Positions 12,401-23,472 of a stretch of 64,000 nucleotides of DNA are shown here, one piece after another; within the stretch, counting starts at the first letter, position 1, and every line of letters begins with the position of its first letter. A program made the translations under genes and the position numbers. The notes below the pieces were generated by a model, which worked only from the letters and a program-made list of their open reading frames with translations, made no database searches and was not told where the DNA came from. Source of the DNA: Gari tellinella (Eukaryota; Mollusca; Bivalvia; Cardiida; Psammobiidae); assembly GCA_922989275.2 (NCBI GenBank), contig OV277861.1, positions 29,542,479 to 29,606,478 on the forward strand, written 5' to 3'.

Positions 12401-15400
12401 GCCTGAAAGTAAAAGAGAGCTTTACTTCCAACCTGCTTTGAGTAGTCACTCAACTTCAAAACTAGGAACAGGCTATGGAGTAAAGGGTTAAGTGAAGCAT
12501 ACCCATTAACCCTTTAACCCATAGCTTGTTTCTAGATTTGAAAATATGTGACTACTTAAATCAGGTTGAAAACAAAGCAAAATGCGCCTGAAGGCGCATT
12601 CTGCTTTACTTTCAGCCTGCTTTAAGCTACCATCTGATAGAATAAAGAAAACATTACTTATGATACATATTCATGACTGTATGAATTTGAAATATTTTCT
12701 ACAGCGGAGGAATAAACTGAATGCGCTAAAAGGGGCTTCTATTAGGAGGGAAAGGCTAAGGCTAAGCAGGTTTTTAGCTCGACTTTTTCAAAAAGTCGAG
12801 CTATTGTCGTCACCCTGTCGTCTGCGTCAGCGTCAGCGTCTGCGTCGGTTAAGTTTTTTGCTTAAGGTTTTTGTAAGAGTCCATTTCTCAATAACTATCA
12901 TAAGGTATCCATTTGAAACTTGGAACAGTTGTTCAGTATTAAAAGGGCAACTCATTACAACAAGACAGGTAACCCTGGGATTTGTCATTTCAGAGTTATT
13001 GCCCTTGTTTTATTTACTTAAAAATTATAAATTAACATATCTCAATAACTATCAAAGGTATCCATTTGAAACTTGGAATAGTTGTTCAGTATCAAAAGGG
13101 CAACTCATTACAACAAGGCAGGTAACCCTGGGATTTGTCATTTCAGAGTTATTGCCCCTATTTTATTTACTTAAACATTATAAATTAACATATCTCAATA
13201 ACTATCAAAGGTATCCATTTGAAACTTTGAATACTTGTTCAGTATCAAAAGGGCAACTCGTTACAACAAGGCAGGTAACCCTGTGATTTGTCATTTCAGA
13301 GTTATTGCCCTTGTTTTATTTACTTAAATATTATAAATTAACATATCTCAATAACTATCAGGGGTATCCATTTGAAACTTTGAATAGTTGTTCAGTATCA
13401 AAAGGGCAACTCATTACAACAAGGCAGGTAACCCTAGGATTTGCCATTCCAGAGTTATTGCCCCTGTTTTATTTACTTAAAAATTATAAATTAACATATC
13501 TCAATAACTATCAAAGGTATCCATTTGAAACTTTGAATACTTGTTTAGTATCAAAAGGGCAACTCATTACAACAAGGCAGGTAATCCAGGGATTTGCCAT
13601 TTCAGAGTTATTGCCCATGTTTTATTTACTTAAAAATTGTAAATTAACATATCTAAATAACTATGAAAGATATTAACTTGAAACTTTAAATACCTGTTAA
13701 GTATCAAAAGGACAACTCATTACAACAAGGTAGGTTACTCTGTGATTTGTAATTCCAGAGTAATTGCCCTTGATTTATTTACTAAAACTTGTAAATTGAA
13801 ATATCTTAATAACTGTCAAAGGTTTTAACTTGAAACTTTAAATACTTGTGTTATAACAAAAGGGCAACTCATTCAAACAAGAAAGGTGACCGGGGATTTG
13901 CCATTCCAGAGTTATTGCCCTTGTTTTTATTTACATAAAACTTGTAAATTGAAATTTCTCAATAATTACAATAGGTATTAACTTGAAACTTTTAATGCTT
14001 GGTAAGTTTCAAAAGGGCATCACCTTTCAACACAGCAGATAACCATGAGATTTGTCATTGCAGAGTTATTGCCCTTGTTTGACTAAGAATTTGTATATGA
14101 AATTATTCAGTAACCGTAGAAAGTTATTAATTTCAAACTTCCAATATATTTGAATACTTGTTTAGTTTCAAAAGGGCAACGCATTACAACAAGGCAGGTT
14201 AAGCAGGCAAAGATATTGTCCTTCTTTTGACTTATAGTTTACTTTAAGTGGAATGTAGACTGTCCAAGTATGTTTAAGTTGTTGTTGCTTACAAACTTCT
14301 ATGATCAATAGGGCATTAAACACCCATACACATTCTTTAAGTTTGAAAAATATAGCCGTCTCAAGTATATGAAAGTCGAGCGTCCAGCACCCGTTTGCGG
14401 TGCTCTCCTTAGCTTGTGTAATAAGGGTAGATTTGAGTGAAGTTAGTTTTAGTTATGGAGATGGGATTGTATTTTACTTTATAGTTATGGAGATGTGATT
14501 GTATTTTACTGTAGATGATACAATGAAGGATGAGCTAGCAGGAACAACAGCCATTACAGTGCTGATGAGGAGCAATAAATTATACTGTGTAAGTATATAC
14601 TGCTAGTATCGCTTCTCAAACGATGTATTATTATCTATTTTTCTTGATTTTTCTCCGCAAAGAAATTCCCAAGTCAGAATTTGCAACTTTCCCAAAATTA
14701 CCAGAAAAAAGTCTGGCATGCCTTTTTCTGGTGTATCCCCGGGTCCTGTAAAGGAAACTGAAAATAATTCCCAATTCTGGCAAAAAAATCCAAATTCTGA
14801 AGAATGAAAAAAAAATCCCGATAGTAAGGCAAAATCAAGTAAAGTAATTAAAAAATGGTGGAAAAAGCCATTGAAAAAATTTCAAAATCAGACATTGCAG
14901 TTTTGCCAAAATGGCCAAAAAAATTCCTGCTTTGGGAACATTTTGTTTTACTTTTATCCTGCTTAAGCTACCATCTGGAAAGATACTTGAAATATAGATT
15001 GATGGTGTTGAAAGAGTTTAAACAGGTTTTGACTGTAGATAGTTTAGGCTAATTCCAATTTGTGAGATTTGGTGTATAGAAGAGTGATTGGTTATTTGCA
15101 GGCCAATGTTGGAGATTCTCGATCTGTAGCCAGTGTTAGGGGAAAGGCGGATGTTTTATCAATAGACCACAAACCAAGCAATGAACAAGAAACTAGACGA
15201 ATCATCAATGCAGGAGGATGGGTAGAGTTTAACAGAGTCAATGGTAAATGATACTCTAATTGTCTTGTCTAATTCTAATCCATTTGCAGGGCTCTAGATA
15301 AACTAAGCAAATCCAACATTTTCTCCCACTTATTAGCACCAAATCCTGCAGTAGTGACACCATAGGGTTTAATTGAGAAATTAAGAATTTAGTGTTTGAA

Positions 15401-18400
15401 ATACTCCTCTTTTCTTGAGCTCTGGAATTTGGGTCAGTAATGGACTCACATGTTCATTTGCCTGAATAAGAGTAGCAATGTTACAATGTAGTTTGGTTGA
15501 CTTGTAGTTTTGGTCGTCCATACCTTGATAGGTCTAGATTCTGACTGTTGATAACTTCCTGTGTCAACGGGATGACACACCTTCCGCTCTTATGCCAGAC
15601 GTTAAACCTTAGCAGAAACAAAATTACGGCCTTGACACCTGTGACCTTGCTTATGTCAGTTTAGGTCAGTTATATATAGACCAACAGCATTTACTGCTTG
15701 CATTTATGGATAAGCATGATGCAAAGCATCTGCCCTTTACAAACTCTTATCTAATTTGAAGTTGCTACATTATTGGATATTTAAAGCTTAATAAGATTTG
15801 TACAAACTATCATGTACACTACAAATACAGTGGAGACAATGTTATGTTTTCCAATTTAAACAAAACCCATACACAATGCACTAAAATGCAAATTATTCAA
15901 ACTCTTTGAAATTTCTCATGATTTTTTATAATCTGAGTGGCAAACAGATTGGAGCCTGATCAGACGCCAGGTTACCCGGCATCTGATCTGGCTCCAAACT
16001 GTTTGCAATAGAAAAATATTAGTTTAAGTGTAAACACGTTTATTAGACAAGAGTAATGTCTTCTCCCCTGTATCAGTTTGTATTTCCTTTTATCAATTGC
16101 TTTATATTTCCAGGAAATCTTGCTTTATCAAGAGCCTTAGGAGACTTTGTTTTCAAAAAGAATGATAAAAAGAAGGCAGAGGAACAAATAGTAACTGGTA
16201 AGTACATGTGGTAGGTTAGTGACAGCCTCACATGATTAGTGAGAGATCTGGGGCCAGTTTCATAAAACTTTTAATGACAAAAACGGTTGTACGCCAAAAT
16301 TTTAAAGAATGTTTAATTTCTTATTTCTCTATCAAATTCTGTCTTTTCAAGACGATTCCAAAGAGATGTTACAAGACAGGATTAGATGAAATAATAAATA
16401 AAAATTGAAGTTTATGAAACGAGCCCCTGCATTCCACCAGGAGGCATCAGTGGTTATCTCTGTTCCAAAAAGACATGTTTGTACAATGGTTGGAAACTTT
16501 TTGCTTATGGGTTATTTGATAATAATAAGTAGGTGAGTAGGTCAATCATAAAAAAGCTTCTGGTCACTTTATGGGCCATATTTTTAGCCCTTTATTCAGG
16601 AAATTCCTTTGACAAAATCTAGGTAACATATGAGTATGGTTTATGTCAGGTCATAGTAGGTCATTCTGTCAAATCAAAGATGAGGCTTCTAAACCCTCTA
16701 GAGGTCTCATTTTCAGCCCAAACCTCATGAATTTATCTAGGTCATATGGATATTGGGCATGTAATGTCATAAAGAAGATCATTTGATCAAATGGTAGAAA
16801 CATCTTCTGGCGACAACCATAATTATGTACAGTTCTATTTTATCATTTCTCTGGTGAGCACTTCAGGGCCTCATAGCCCTCTTGTTTCCATATACAGCTC
16901 ATTCAACTAGGAGACTAACCATAATTGTCTTACAGACATATTGACATTGTTAGTTTATAATTCAGAGATACACTGCCCTACAGCGAAAAAGTCTAAGTAC
17001 ATAATGTGTGTCTTTCAGCCTTTCCTGATGTACAAGAGAGAACCATTACATCAGAAATGGAGTTTATTGTTCTCGCCTGTGATGGCATCTGGGATGTACT
17101 AACCAACCAGGAAGTCGTAGACTTTGTACGGGCAAGGATAGCTCAACGCATGGACCCAGAAATAGTAAGTCACAGCCTGGGTTTATGCATGTGTATCAAT
17201 GGTGTTCTGTTCAGGACAACTACAGTACAGCCTCTCTATTAAGACCACTAAAACGAAGACAATTTGATTGGATAAAAGACATGTGACAGCTTAAAACAAG
17301 GTTACAGTAAAACAGAAAGCTCCTGTAGGAGCTTTCTGTTTTACTGTCACCTTGCTTTAAGCAGTCACCTGTCGTAAACATATTATAATTAACACAATTC
17401 AGTGGTCGTAATAGAGGGGTTCTACTGTACATCCAGAGCTAAAGTTTAACCTGTGTCAAGCAGAAATTCTTTTAACCCTTTACTCCATAGATATGCCTAT
17501 TAAAGCATTTAATTAATTCCTTGACTGATGAAAATAGTTCCAAGTTGTAGTCCTGTATATGCAGCATAAAAAATATTTTCTATATGCTAGCAGATGGTAG
17601 CTTAAAGCAGGCTGAAAGCAAAGAAGGGGCATTCTGCTTTACTTTCGACCTGCTTTAAGTGGTCTCTTGTCTAAGAAACTAATAGTAGGCTATGTAGTAA
17701 AGGGTTAAGAAGTGTGAAGATCTCTAAAGACAGGTGACTGCTTAACCCATTACCCAATAAAATGAACTTTTTAACGCCTCTATTTATTCCTCAACGGAAG
17801 AAAATAGTTTTCAATTTATTAAGTTATAACTGTGTAATATTAGAAGAAAAAAATCTTTATCCAAGTAGATGATAACTTAAAGCAGGCTCAAAGTAAAGCA
17901 GAATGCGTCCTAAGGCACATTCTACTTTACTTTCAACCTGCTTTTATTGGTCACCTGTTTTTAAAACTAGAAATCCGCTATGGGGTATTGGGTTAATGTC
18001 ACTTATGTGCAACAAAAGCAATGGAGATAGCTTGTATAGAATGTTTTCCTTAGTAAAGAGAAATCTTTACTTTTCTGAATAGGCAAAGGGGCGGAATTGT
18101 GCGTAAGGAAAAAGTCCCAAAACTAAACTGCATTGCAACTTTTGAAAATTGACCAGGTTATGATGATTTTAAGGGCTGATTTTAGAAAATATTTTCGGAA
18201 AAATAAAAGTAAAACAAACAATGAAGACTGATCAGATGGCTCCTGAATGATCTGTGTCGTCAAGTGTTTGCAAAGTATACATTCCAGTATACTTTTTTTT
18301 TGCAGCATAGAATAAGTTAGTCCTACTTATTTAAATTGTAAACTTTCTTGTACCTATAGATATGTGAGGAGCTGATGTCGAGGTGCCTGGCCCCAGACTG

Positions 18401-18554
18401 CCAGATGGGTGGTCTTGGATGTGACAATATGACTGTTATTATTGTCTGTTTATTGCATGGCAAACCATATGAGGACTTAATAAGGCGCTGTATGCAGCCA
18501 AGTATTGGTGGCCCTTTACCACACCTCAACACATACGACCATGATGTCAAATAG
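9465..18554 (+). CDS. PP2C-type Ser/Thr protein phosphatase (PPM family, T23F11.1/ppm-2-like), C-terminal 256 residues
   Basis: A metal-dependent serine/threonine phosphatase of the PPM/PP2C fold. Seven exons splice in phase: 9465-9530, 11685-11750, 14515-14588, 15102-15243, 16114-16197, 17019-17164, 18360-18554 (stop TAG 18552-18554), all with GT-AG introns. The first visible codon is split and gives the second G of the GHGG region ([14 protein letters not shown] follows). Family motifs seen are [59 protein letters not shown] and [13 protein letters not shown]; the aspartates in ACDG and GCDN are the expected metal ligands. About 100 N-terminal residues, including the DGHGG ligand, are missing, presumably upstream of the window. 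The C-terminus is short, unlike the longer tail of PPM1A/B. The subfamily assignment is from recognition, not a search. Confidence 0.94.
10199..10345. repeat. Long fold-back inverted repeat
   Basis: The arm AAGAAATGAACTGATTT...GTTCAAGCGAAATGAATGACAGAAAATT pairs with AATTTTCTGTCGTTCATTTCGCTTGAAC...AAATCAGTTCATTTCTT across a short AT-rich loop. It overlaps the right end of the family A copy at 9996-10208. Confidence 0.75.
11370..11588 (+). mobile_element. Family A MITE with degraded hairpin
   Basis: Ends TTAACCCATTACTCTATAG and TGGATTAATGGATTAA. The arms centre on GCGCCTTACGGTACATTC, so the two sides no longer match perfectly. Confidence 0.75.
12253..12492 (-). mobile_element. Family A MITE (reverse), shortened hairpin
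   Basis: It ends ATGGAGTAAAGGGTTAA. The core reads CAAAGCAGCCTGAAAGTAAAAGAGAGC then TTTACTTCCAACCTGCTTTGAG, so the hairpin tip has been lost. Confidence 0.7.
12511..12770 (+). mobile_element. Family A MITE, right end replaced by the next element
   Basis: The hairpin tip GCGCCTGAAGGCGC is symmetrical. The right end diverges after AAAAGGGGCTTCTAT and abuts the TTTTTAGCTCGAC element at 12771. Confidence 0.7.
12771..14407. mobile_element. AGCTCGAC-ended element with about 147-bp tandem units, copy 2
   Basis: Same structure as 6030-7706: terminal palindrome, a shortened GTCAGC/GTCTGC tract at 12820-12847, about nine tandem units and the same 3' end GAAAGTCGAGCGTCC. Identity with copy 1 is very high through the repeat array and unique 3' part, suggesting a recent common origin. 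The flanks differ (GCAGG before, CTTAGC after). Confidence 0.75.
14589..15101. other. Phosphatase intron, nothing gene-like
   Basis: AT-rich sequence with short A runs and a fragment of family A hairpin arm at about 14944-14975. A 65-codon open frame at 14855-15052 is low in complexity and not supported. Confidence 0.5.
15244..16113. other. Phosphatase intron with F-family and E-type pieces
   Basis: An F-family relic lies at 15288-15425, missing its hairpin. An E-type hairpin lies at 15945-16008 (GATTGGAGCCTGATCAGACG / CATCTGATCTGGCTCCAAAC). The remainder is unique AT-rich DNA. Confidence 0.55.
16198..17018. other. Phosphatase intron with fold-back MITE
   Basis: The part 16248-16432 is a second copy of the GGGCC...TTTCATAAAACTT fold-back seen at 9119-9362. 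The part 16530-16886 resembles the 3' part of a CCTCTTGT-ended element (GGCCTCATAGCCCTCTTGTTTCC). Confidence 0.55.
17223..17427. mobile_element. Pogo-like MITE with hairpin core (205 bp)
   Basis: The termini CAGTACAGCCTCTCTATTAA and the reverse complement of GGTCGTAATAGAGGGGTTCTACTG match at 23 of 27 positions. Both sides are flanked by TA (17221-17222 and 17428-17429). The core is the hairpin CAGAAAGCTCCTGTAGGAGCTTTCTG. It lies 58 bp after the donor site of the 17019-17164 exon. Confidence 0.75.
17474..17707 (-). mobile_element. Family A MITE (reverse)
   Basis: TTAACCCTTTACTCCATA to ATGTAGTAAAGGGTTAA. The left hairpin arm is shortened (AAAGCAAAGAAGGGGCATTC). Confidence 0.75.
17742..17995 (-). 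mobile_element. Family A MITE (reverse)
   Basis: TTAACCCATTACCCAATAAA to ATGGGGTATTGGGTTAA. Tip GCGTCCTAAGGCAC. It lies 34 bp after the previous copy in the same orientation. Confidence 0.8.
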
Positions 18555-19475
18555 TGAATACAAAGCTTACATTAGTGAGAAAGATAGGAGATGATTTACA
18601 GTGCTACCTGTCTGTAACCAATTACCCCTTAGCTTATTTCTGGATTTGAAGATAAGTGACCACTTAAAGCAGGTTGAAAGAAAAGCAGAATGTGCCTTAA
18701 GGCACATTCTGCTTTACTTTCAGCCTGTTTTTAAGCTATTATCTGCTTGAATATAGAAACTATTTCTTATGGCACAACTTCATATCTGTTTAAAGTGGAA
18801 CTATTTTCTTCAGTGGAGGATTGAATTAAAAGTGTAAAAAAGCGTATTTATAGGGTAATTGGTTAACAACATACCAGTAAGACACATTTGGGAACTTTTA
18901 AAGCAGGTTGCTGATTAAAGCAGGACAATAGTAATGCAAAAAGCTCCATTTAGAGCTTTTTCCCGTAGTCTCAAGGACTAAAATGAGACATATTTTGAAT
19001 GTGGCTCAAGAGAGGTAGTACTGTAACTCAACTGTGTAACAACAGACACAAAATGGAGGAAGAAAGTGTATTGAATATTGTATTTATGCCGAAAAATGAA
19101 TGGTTTAAAGTAATTTTGTGTATAGATATTTATAAAATGAGTGATTGTGTTAAACTGTATAGATTATTGGATTATTAGCCGAACTGCAACAGCTAATCAG
19201 GCTGATAGATTTGTGATGTCTGTAACACTGTCTGTCTGTCTGTCTGTGGATATTATGGTTAATATTGGTGTTTAGATTAATTTCCAAAATTGGTCTGCAG
19301 TTTGGCCATACTGTCTAAAGTTTTTTTTCTTATGGATCAATACGTTAGCAGTTACTATCAACATTTTGTATTGTGGCAATTGAATAGAGCATCATGTAGA
19401 TCTCTTTAGACAGGTGACAGCTTAACTAATAATGAAGTTTTGCAGAAAGCTCCTGTAGTAGCTCTCTGTGGGTTA
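18555..19475. other. Phosphatase 3' flank
   Basis: The 3' untranslated region must begin here, but no convincing polyadenylation site was found. A complete family A copy (18616-18866, tip GTGCCTTAAGGCAC) starts 62 bp after the stop, so it may be part of the transcript. Hairpin fragments of the CAGAAAGCTCC type lie at about 18895-18965 and 19410-19475. A TCTGTCTGTCTG microsatellite lies at 19229-19248. Confidence 0.6.
18616..18866 (+). mobile_element. Family A MITE next to the phosphatase stop codon
   Basis: TTAACCAATTACCCCTTA type left end, right end ATAGGGTAATTGGTTAA, with matching ATT/AAT changes in both ends. The tip GTGCCTTAAGGCAC is a perfect palindrome. Confidence 0.8.
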
Positions 19476-19477
19476 CT

Positions 19478-19582
19478 GGACCTTTCGCTACCCTGTTGCG
19501 TTCGCACCTGTCAGTTCGCTACCCAGGGTGTTTTTACCTTGAACGTTTCGCTACCCGTACATTTTCAGGTAGCGAAATGTCC
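19478..19582. repeat. Small fold-back repeat with TTTCGCTACC motifs
   Basis: The end GGACCTTTCGCTACC faces GGTAGCGAAATGTCC. Two further TTCGCTACCC copies lie between (about 19513 and 19547). It may be a 105-bp MITE; no target duplication is obvious. Confidence 0.55.
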
Positions 19583-19639
19583 TGAAATCCTTTCTGTGTA
19601 ATAATATTTTTTGAATGGCCACTTAATTTAAGTGATAAT

Positions 19640-20300
19640 TTTAACCTAGCTTGTTTTCTAGTTTATAAGACAGGTGGCCATGTAAAACAGATTGAAAGTA
19701 TATCAGAATGCCCTTTAAGGGGTGTTCTGCTTTACTTTAAAGCTGCTTTAAGCTTCTATCTGGAAATACACTGGATATGCCTTAGGTGCTCATGTTCAGG
19801 ACTTAACCCATTCCTCCATAAATATGCCTTTTTACTCCTTTTAAATTATTCTTCCACAGAAGAAAATAGTTCCAATTAATACAGTCATGAATATGTATCA
19901 TTAGAAATGTTTTCTATATATATCCTAGCAGATGATAGCTTAAAGCATGTTGAAAGTAAAGCAGAATGCGCCTTAAGGCGCATTCTGCTTTACTTTTAAC
20001 CTGCTTTAAGTAGTCACCTATCTTCAAAACTAGAAACAAGTTATGGGGTAATGGGTTAATTCCTAGGTGGGGACTACTTTCTTAGGGTAGAAATAATTAA
20101 GAGGCATAAAAAGGTGTATTTATAGGGTAAAGTCAGAAAGTCTTAAAACCCCAAAAAACTTTTGACCTCCGTATAACAAGGTGAATAGCTTAACCCATTT
20201 AAGCCTAGTGTCTACTTAAGAGGACATTTGCAAACAGTGTAGACCCTGATCAGATGCAGCGTTACACAGTGCCTCATCAGGGTCTACACTGTATGCTATA
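19640..20300. repeat. Cluster: partial family A, complete family A, GATC hairpin
   Basis: The part 19640-19765 is a damaged family A copy. The part 19803-20060 is a complete reverse copy (TTAACCCATTCCTCCATA to ATGGGGTAATGGGTTAA) with the perfect tip GCGCCTTAAGGCGC. The part 20228-20295 is a hairpin with arms AGTGTAGACCCTGATCAG and a mismatched tip. Confidence 0.75.
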
Positions 20301-20920
20301 TCAAATCAATTGTTCAACTGTATGGGCAAACACTGTAGTATCTTAAGATTATCTTTGTATACCTATAATGAACTCTTCCAGCAATCTCACAGGGAGAGTT
20401 CATTGCAATATCCAGGCATAAATAGGTTACTGGCCCTCCGATACAGGTTCAGGTGGATTGCTAAATCTTGTAAATCCTTAACAGTGACCTCTGGTCAGCC
20501 TAGTTGTGATATGTTTGTATGTATGTTTGTGTGTTCGATTTCAATATTACAAGTGATTACATGAGTCACAGTGAAAGATAGAAATGGCTCAAGATGTTTG
20601 CAAACAGTGTAGACCCAAATCAGAACCATTGACTGAATGGTTCCAGTTAAATGACCATAAACTAAAAATGTCTTTATTTCTGCTGTATTCAAATCAGTAG
20701 TCACAAAACTAGATTTGATTGAGACTTCCAAGCCTATGCTGTTACTACTCATTAGAATCAGTCTCTTTGTTATAACAAAGGGCTTCTAGAAATACTATTT
20801 GCATTTGATCTGGGTTCAAACTCTTTGTGAAAGGTCTAGAACACGTGTTCCGTTTATTCAAAGGGTGAATTTATTGTAAGGAGTTTTATATGAGACTCTG
20901 AATGATGTATTTTGAACTTG
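20300..20920. other. Intergenic stretch, no gene recognised
   Basis: Mostly unique sequence. A half hairpin CAAACAGTGTAGACCCAAATC at about 20600 and a distant partner near 20810-20830 (GATCTGGGTTCAAACTCTTTG) suggest an old, expanded member of the GATC hairpin group. Confidence 0.45.
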
Positions 20921-20923
20921 TTG

Positions 20924-21160
20924 TTAACCCTTTAACCCATAGCTTCTTTATAGATTTGAAGACCAACAACAACTTAAAGCAAGTTGAAAGTAAAGCAGAA
21001 TGCACCTTAAGGTGCATTCTGCTTTACTTTCAGCTTGCTTTAAACTACCATCTGCTGGGATATAGAAAATATTCATGACATTATAAAGTGGAAATATTTT
21101 TGTTCGGTTGAGGAATAAATACGTGACAAGAAGACATATCTGTGGGGTAAAGGGCTAATT
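20924..21160 (+). mobile_element. Family A MITE
   Basis: TTAACCCTTTAACCCATA left end, GTGGGGTAAAGGGCTAA right end. The tip is GCACCTTAAGGTGC, a symmetrical variant different from most copies. Confidence 0.8.
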
Positions 21161-22338
21161 CAATTATGGTATGTTATGTTCTGCATCAGTATTTTTGAAA
21201 GTATTTGATTTGTTTATGTTGGATTTTAATATGAGCTATTCTACTTCTGAAAAGTTACCACTATATGATCTTTAGGGCTTCATGACGAAAAATATTTCAT
21301 AAAAGTAAAAGTAAAACTGTGCAGACCCTGATCAGAGAGATTCTTTATGAGCCCTCTAATTAGAGTCTACACTAGAAGGGAAGGGTACTAGTTGATAACC
21401 AGTTTTGTTTTCACGGAATAATGTACCTTGTTATTGTTATTTGATATCTTTTAACATTCTCCTTCATAAAAATAGTGCCAATCACTAAAGTCCAAGTGAA
21501 ACAGTATATATGATGGATCTGTGTTTAAAAGAGGTTGCTGCTTTAAAGCAAGATGAAAGTAAGTAGAATGCTCCAATAGGATCTTTCTGCTTTACTGTCA
21601 TCCTGCTTCAAGCTGCCGGAAGTATTTTACACCATCAGTATGTCTCAATCTGAGTGCAGGAATAAGCTGTCTAAACCCATTCAACCCTAGAAATTAGTAT
21701 ACTGGTCATTGGTGAACAGTGTTGCAGTAAAGAGTCTACTTGTCCTATGCAAATAGTGTAGACACTGATCAGAGGGCTCCTCAAGGAGCCCTCTGATCAG
21801 GGTCTGCACTATTTGTCATTTTGCAATATATTGTAAAAAGACATACACAAAAATGATAACAGGTGGTCTGTACTTAGACTTTTGAACTGTTCATTTGATA
21901 TTTGATGGGTGAATGAGTTAACCTCTTATGTTGCAGTCTACAGAACAGATAAGAGGGGAGTTTTTTTTTTCAAAAACTAAAATCTTTATTTCTGCTTTAA
22001 ACCCTAAGGTGTCACTACTCATTAGAATCGTCTCGAAGAGACGATTTTAATGAGTAGTAACATCATAGGATTTTATGCTAAAATAAGTGAGAAAATGCTG
22101 GATTCATGCAGTTTACTCCTTCTTATCTGCAGCCCTGTGAAGAGTAGATAGGTTGGTGCCAGGACATATTCTTTTGAGGATAGGGTTAAAAGAGTAGACT
22201 AAAAATGGCATGATGTTATTTTCCAAGCTCAGCACTATGTTTAGATGATCCCATTTTAGTTTTTGTCAGTATTAAGATTGATATATTGAAATCTTCTTCA
22301 CCAATATGAACAAAATATGAGCTTTAGTGGCAAAATGA
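21161..22338. repeat. Repeat-rich intergenic DNA: hairpins, family B and family F
   Basis: Damaged GATC hairpin at 21316-21372; AAGCTCC-type hairpin at 21540-21620; complete family B copy 21674-21921 (right end GGTGAATGAGTTAA, core TGATCAGAGGGCTCCTCAAG and its complement); family F at 21945-22139 with hairpin CTACTCATTAGAATCGTCTC. Confidence 0.7.
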
Positions 22339-22340
22339 TA

Positions 22341-23470
22341 CAGTCGAATACCGTTACCTCGATATTGGATACGTCGATACTCCGCTTACGTCGATATTTT
22401 TCACCGGTCCCGGCAAATTCCTTCTTTATCTATATAGTAAATCCCTCATTTGCTCGATATTGTTTCCTCGATATTATCGGTTACGTCGATGTAATTTTTC
22501 AGAACCAGAGAATTTTTCTCACCCTTACGTCGATATCTGCTTCACCGTGACCGCATATCGCACATTCGGCAAACATTGGATGGAGGTGCGAACAATGGCT
22601 CTCGGCCACCGTGACTGATTGTAGCACCAAATGAGTGAACATGTCCGAAATTGCACTAATCAGCACGAAAGATAATCCCATCTTAATTGCACTGGATCAA
22701 TATTATTAATGAATTCCCGAATAACTTTGGTTACGAAGTTTGCGTAAATATTTTCGATGACGATTCTGTCAAACCTGGGACAATTATAGCCGCGCTGTTT
22801 AAATCAGACTAAAGAATTCTTTGTAGTGCAGACTGAAGGTGCTGTACGGCGAATAAGTGTAGTGAGATCAAACAAAAGTTACATTTCATTTCTGATTTAT
22901 TTTTTTATCTAAGTCAGTTCAAACACGCCGCTTCTGTTTGAAACGCCGAAATAATTCGCCGGCGTTTCGAAGTCGGACACACCCTTTTGAAAATTAAACA
23001 TGAAACAACTAACGCTTCCAGAGCGTCACCGGAAGTGTAAACAGTTCACTGTGTTGGTGTGATGAAATGTGTAAACCTAATTTTATGTTATAAAAATTGT
23101 GTTAGCACCCATGCGCTGGATGTTTATGCTGATGAAATCGGGTAGATCTACCAAATGTATTAAAATACGAAAATTGTTTACTCGCTCCCGCATATCATAT
23201 CTAATAGACGCGTAGATTCTCTACTTTTAAAATACTGACCACCTTCATCAATTTGAAAATTATGAGTTGAAGATTTTGTCAGATTCTACTTTCCTACGCA
23301 TTTATTTTCAATTACCAATAAACTGTCAATAAACACTAGGATCAAGAATAACGTTAAAACTTCGATATGATGATACAGATCTCAAATGAGAAACTCCCAT
23401 TAGCTCGAACTTCGGCTACGTCGATATTTTTTCACGGTCCGTTCAACTTCGAGGTAACGGTATTCGACTG
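22341..23470. mobile_element. Pogo/Tigger-type non-autonomous element (1,130 bp)
   Basis: Inverted ends CAGTCGAATACCGTTACCTC at 22341 and the complement GAGGTAACGGTATTCGACTG ending at 23470. TA flanks both sides (22339-22340, 23471-23472). Subterminal ACGTCGATAT motifs repeat at both ends. The interior (about 22560-23330) is unique and has no convincing reading frame. The end structure and the TCGAT-rich subtermini resemble Tigger MITEs. Confidence 0.85.
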
Positions 23471-23472
23471 TA

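Larger units (their letters stand above)
11751..14514. other. Phosphatase intron with nested repeats
   Basis: It contains an F-family piece (11870-12070), two family A copies (12253-12492 reverse, 12511-12770 forward) and the second AGCTCGAC-ended element (12771-14407). A short unique stretch with a duplicated TTATGGAGATG[G/T]GATTGTATTTTACT motif (14454-14512) leads into the exon. Confidence 0.65.

Noticed and set aside
12582..13286. 234-codon open frame on the + strand
   Set aside because: It crosses a family A MITE into a 147-bp tandem repeat and translates the same phrase several times; the period is what keeps it open.
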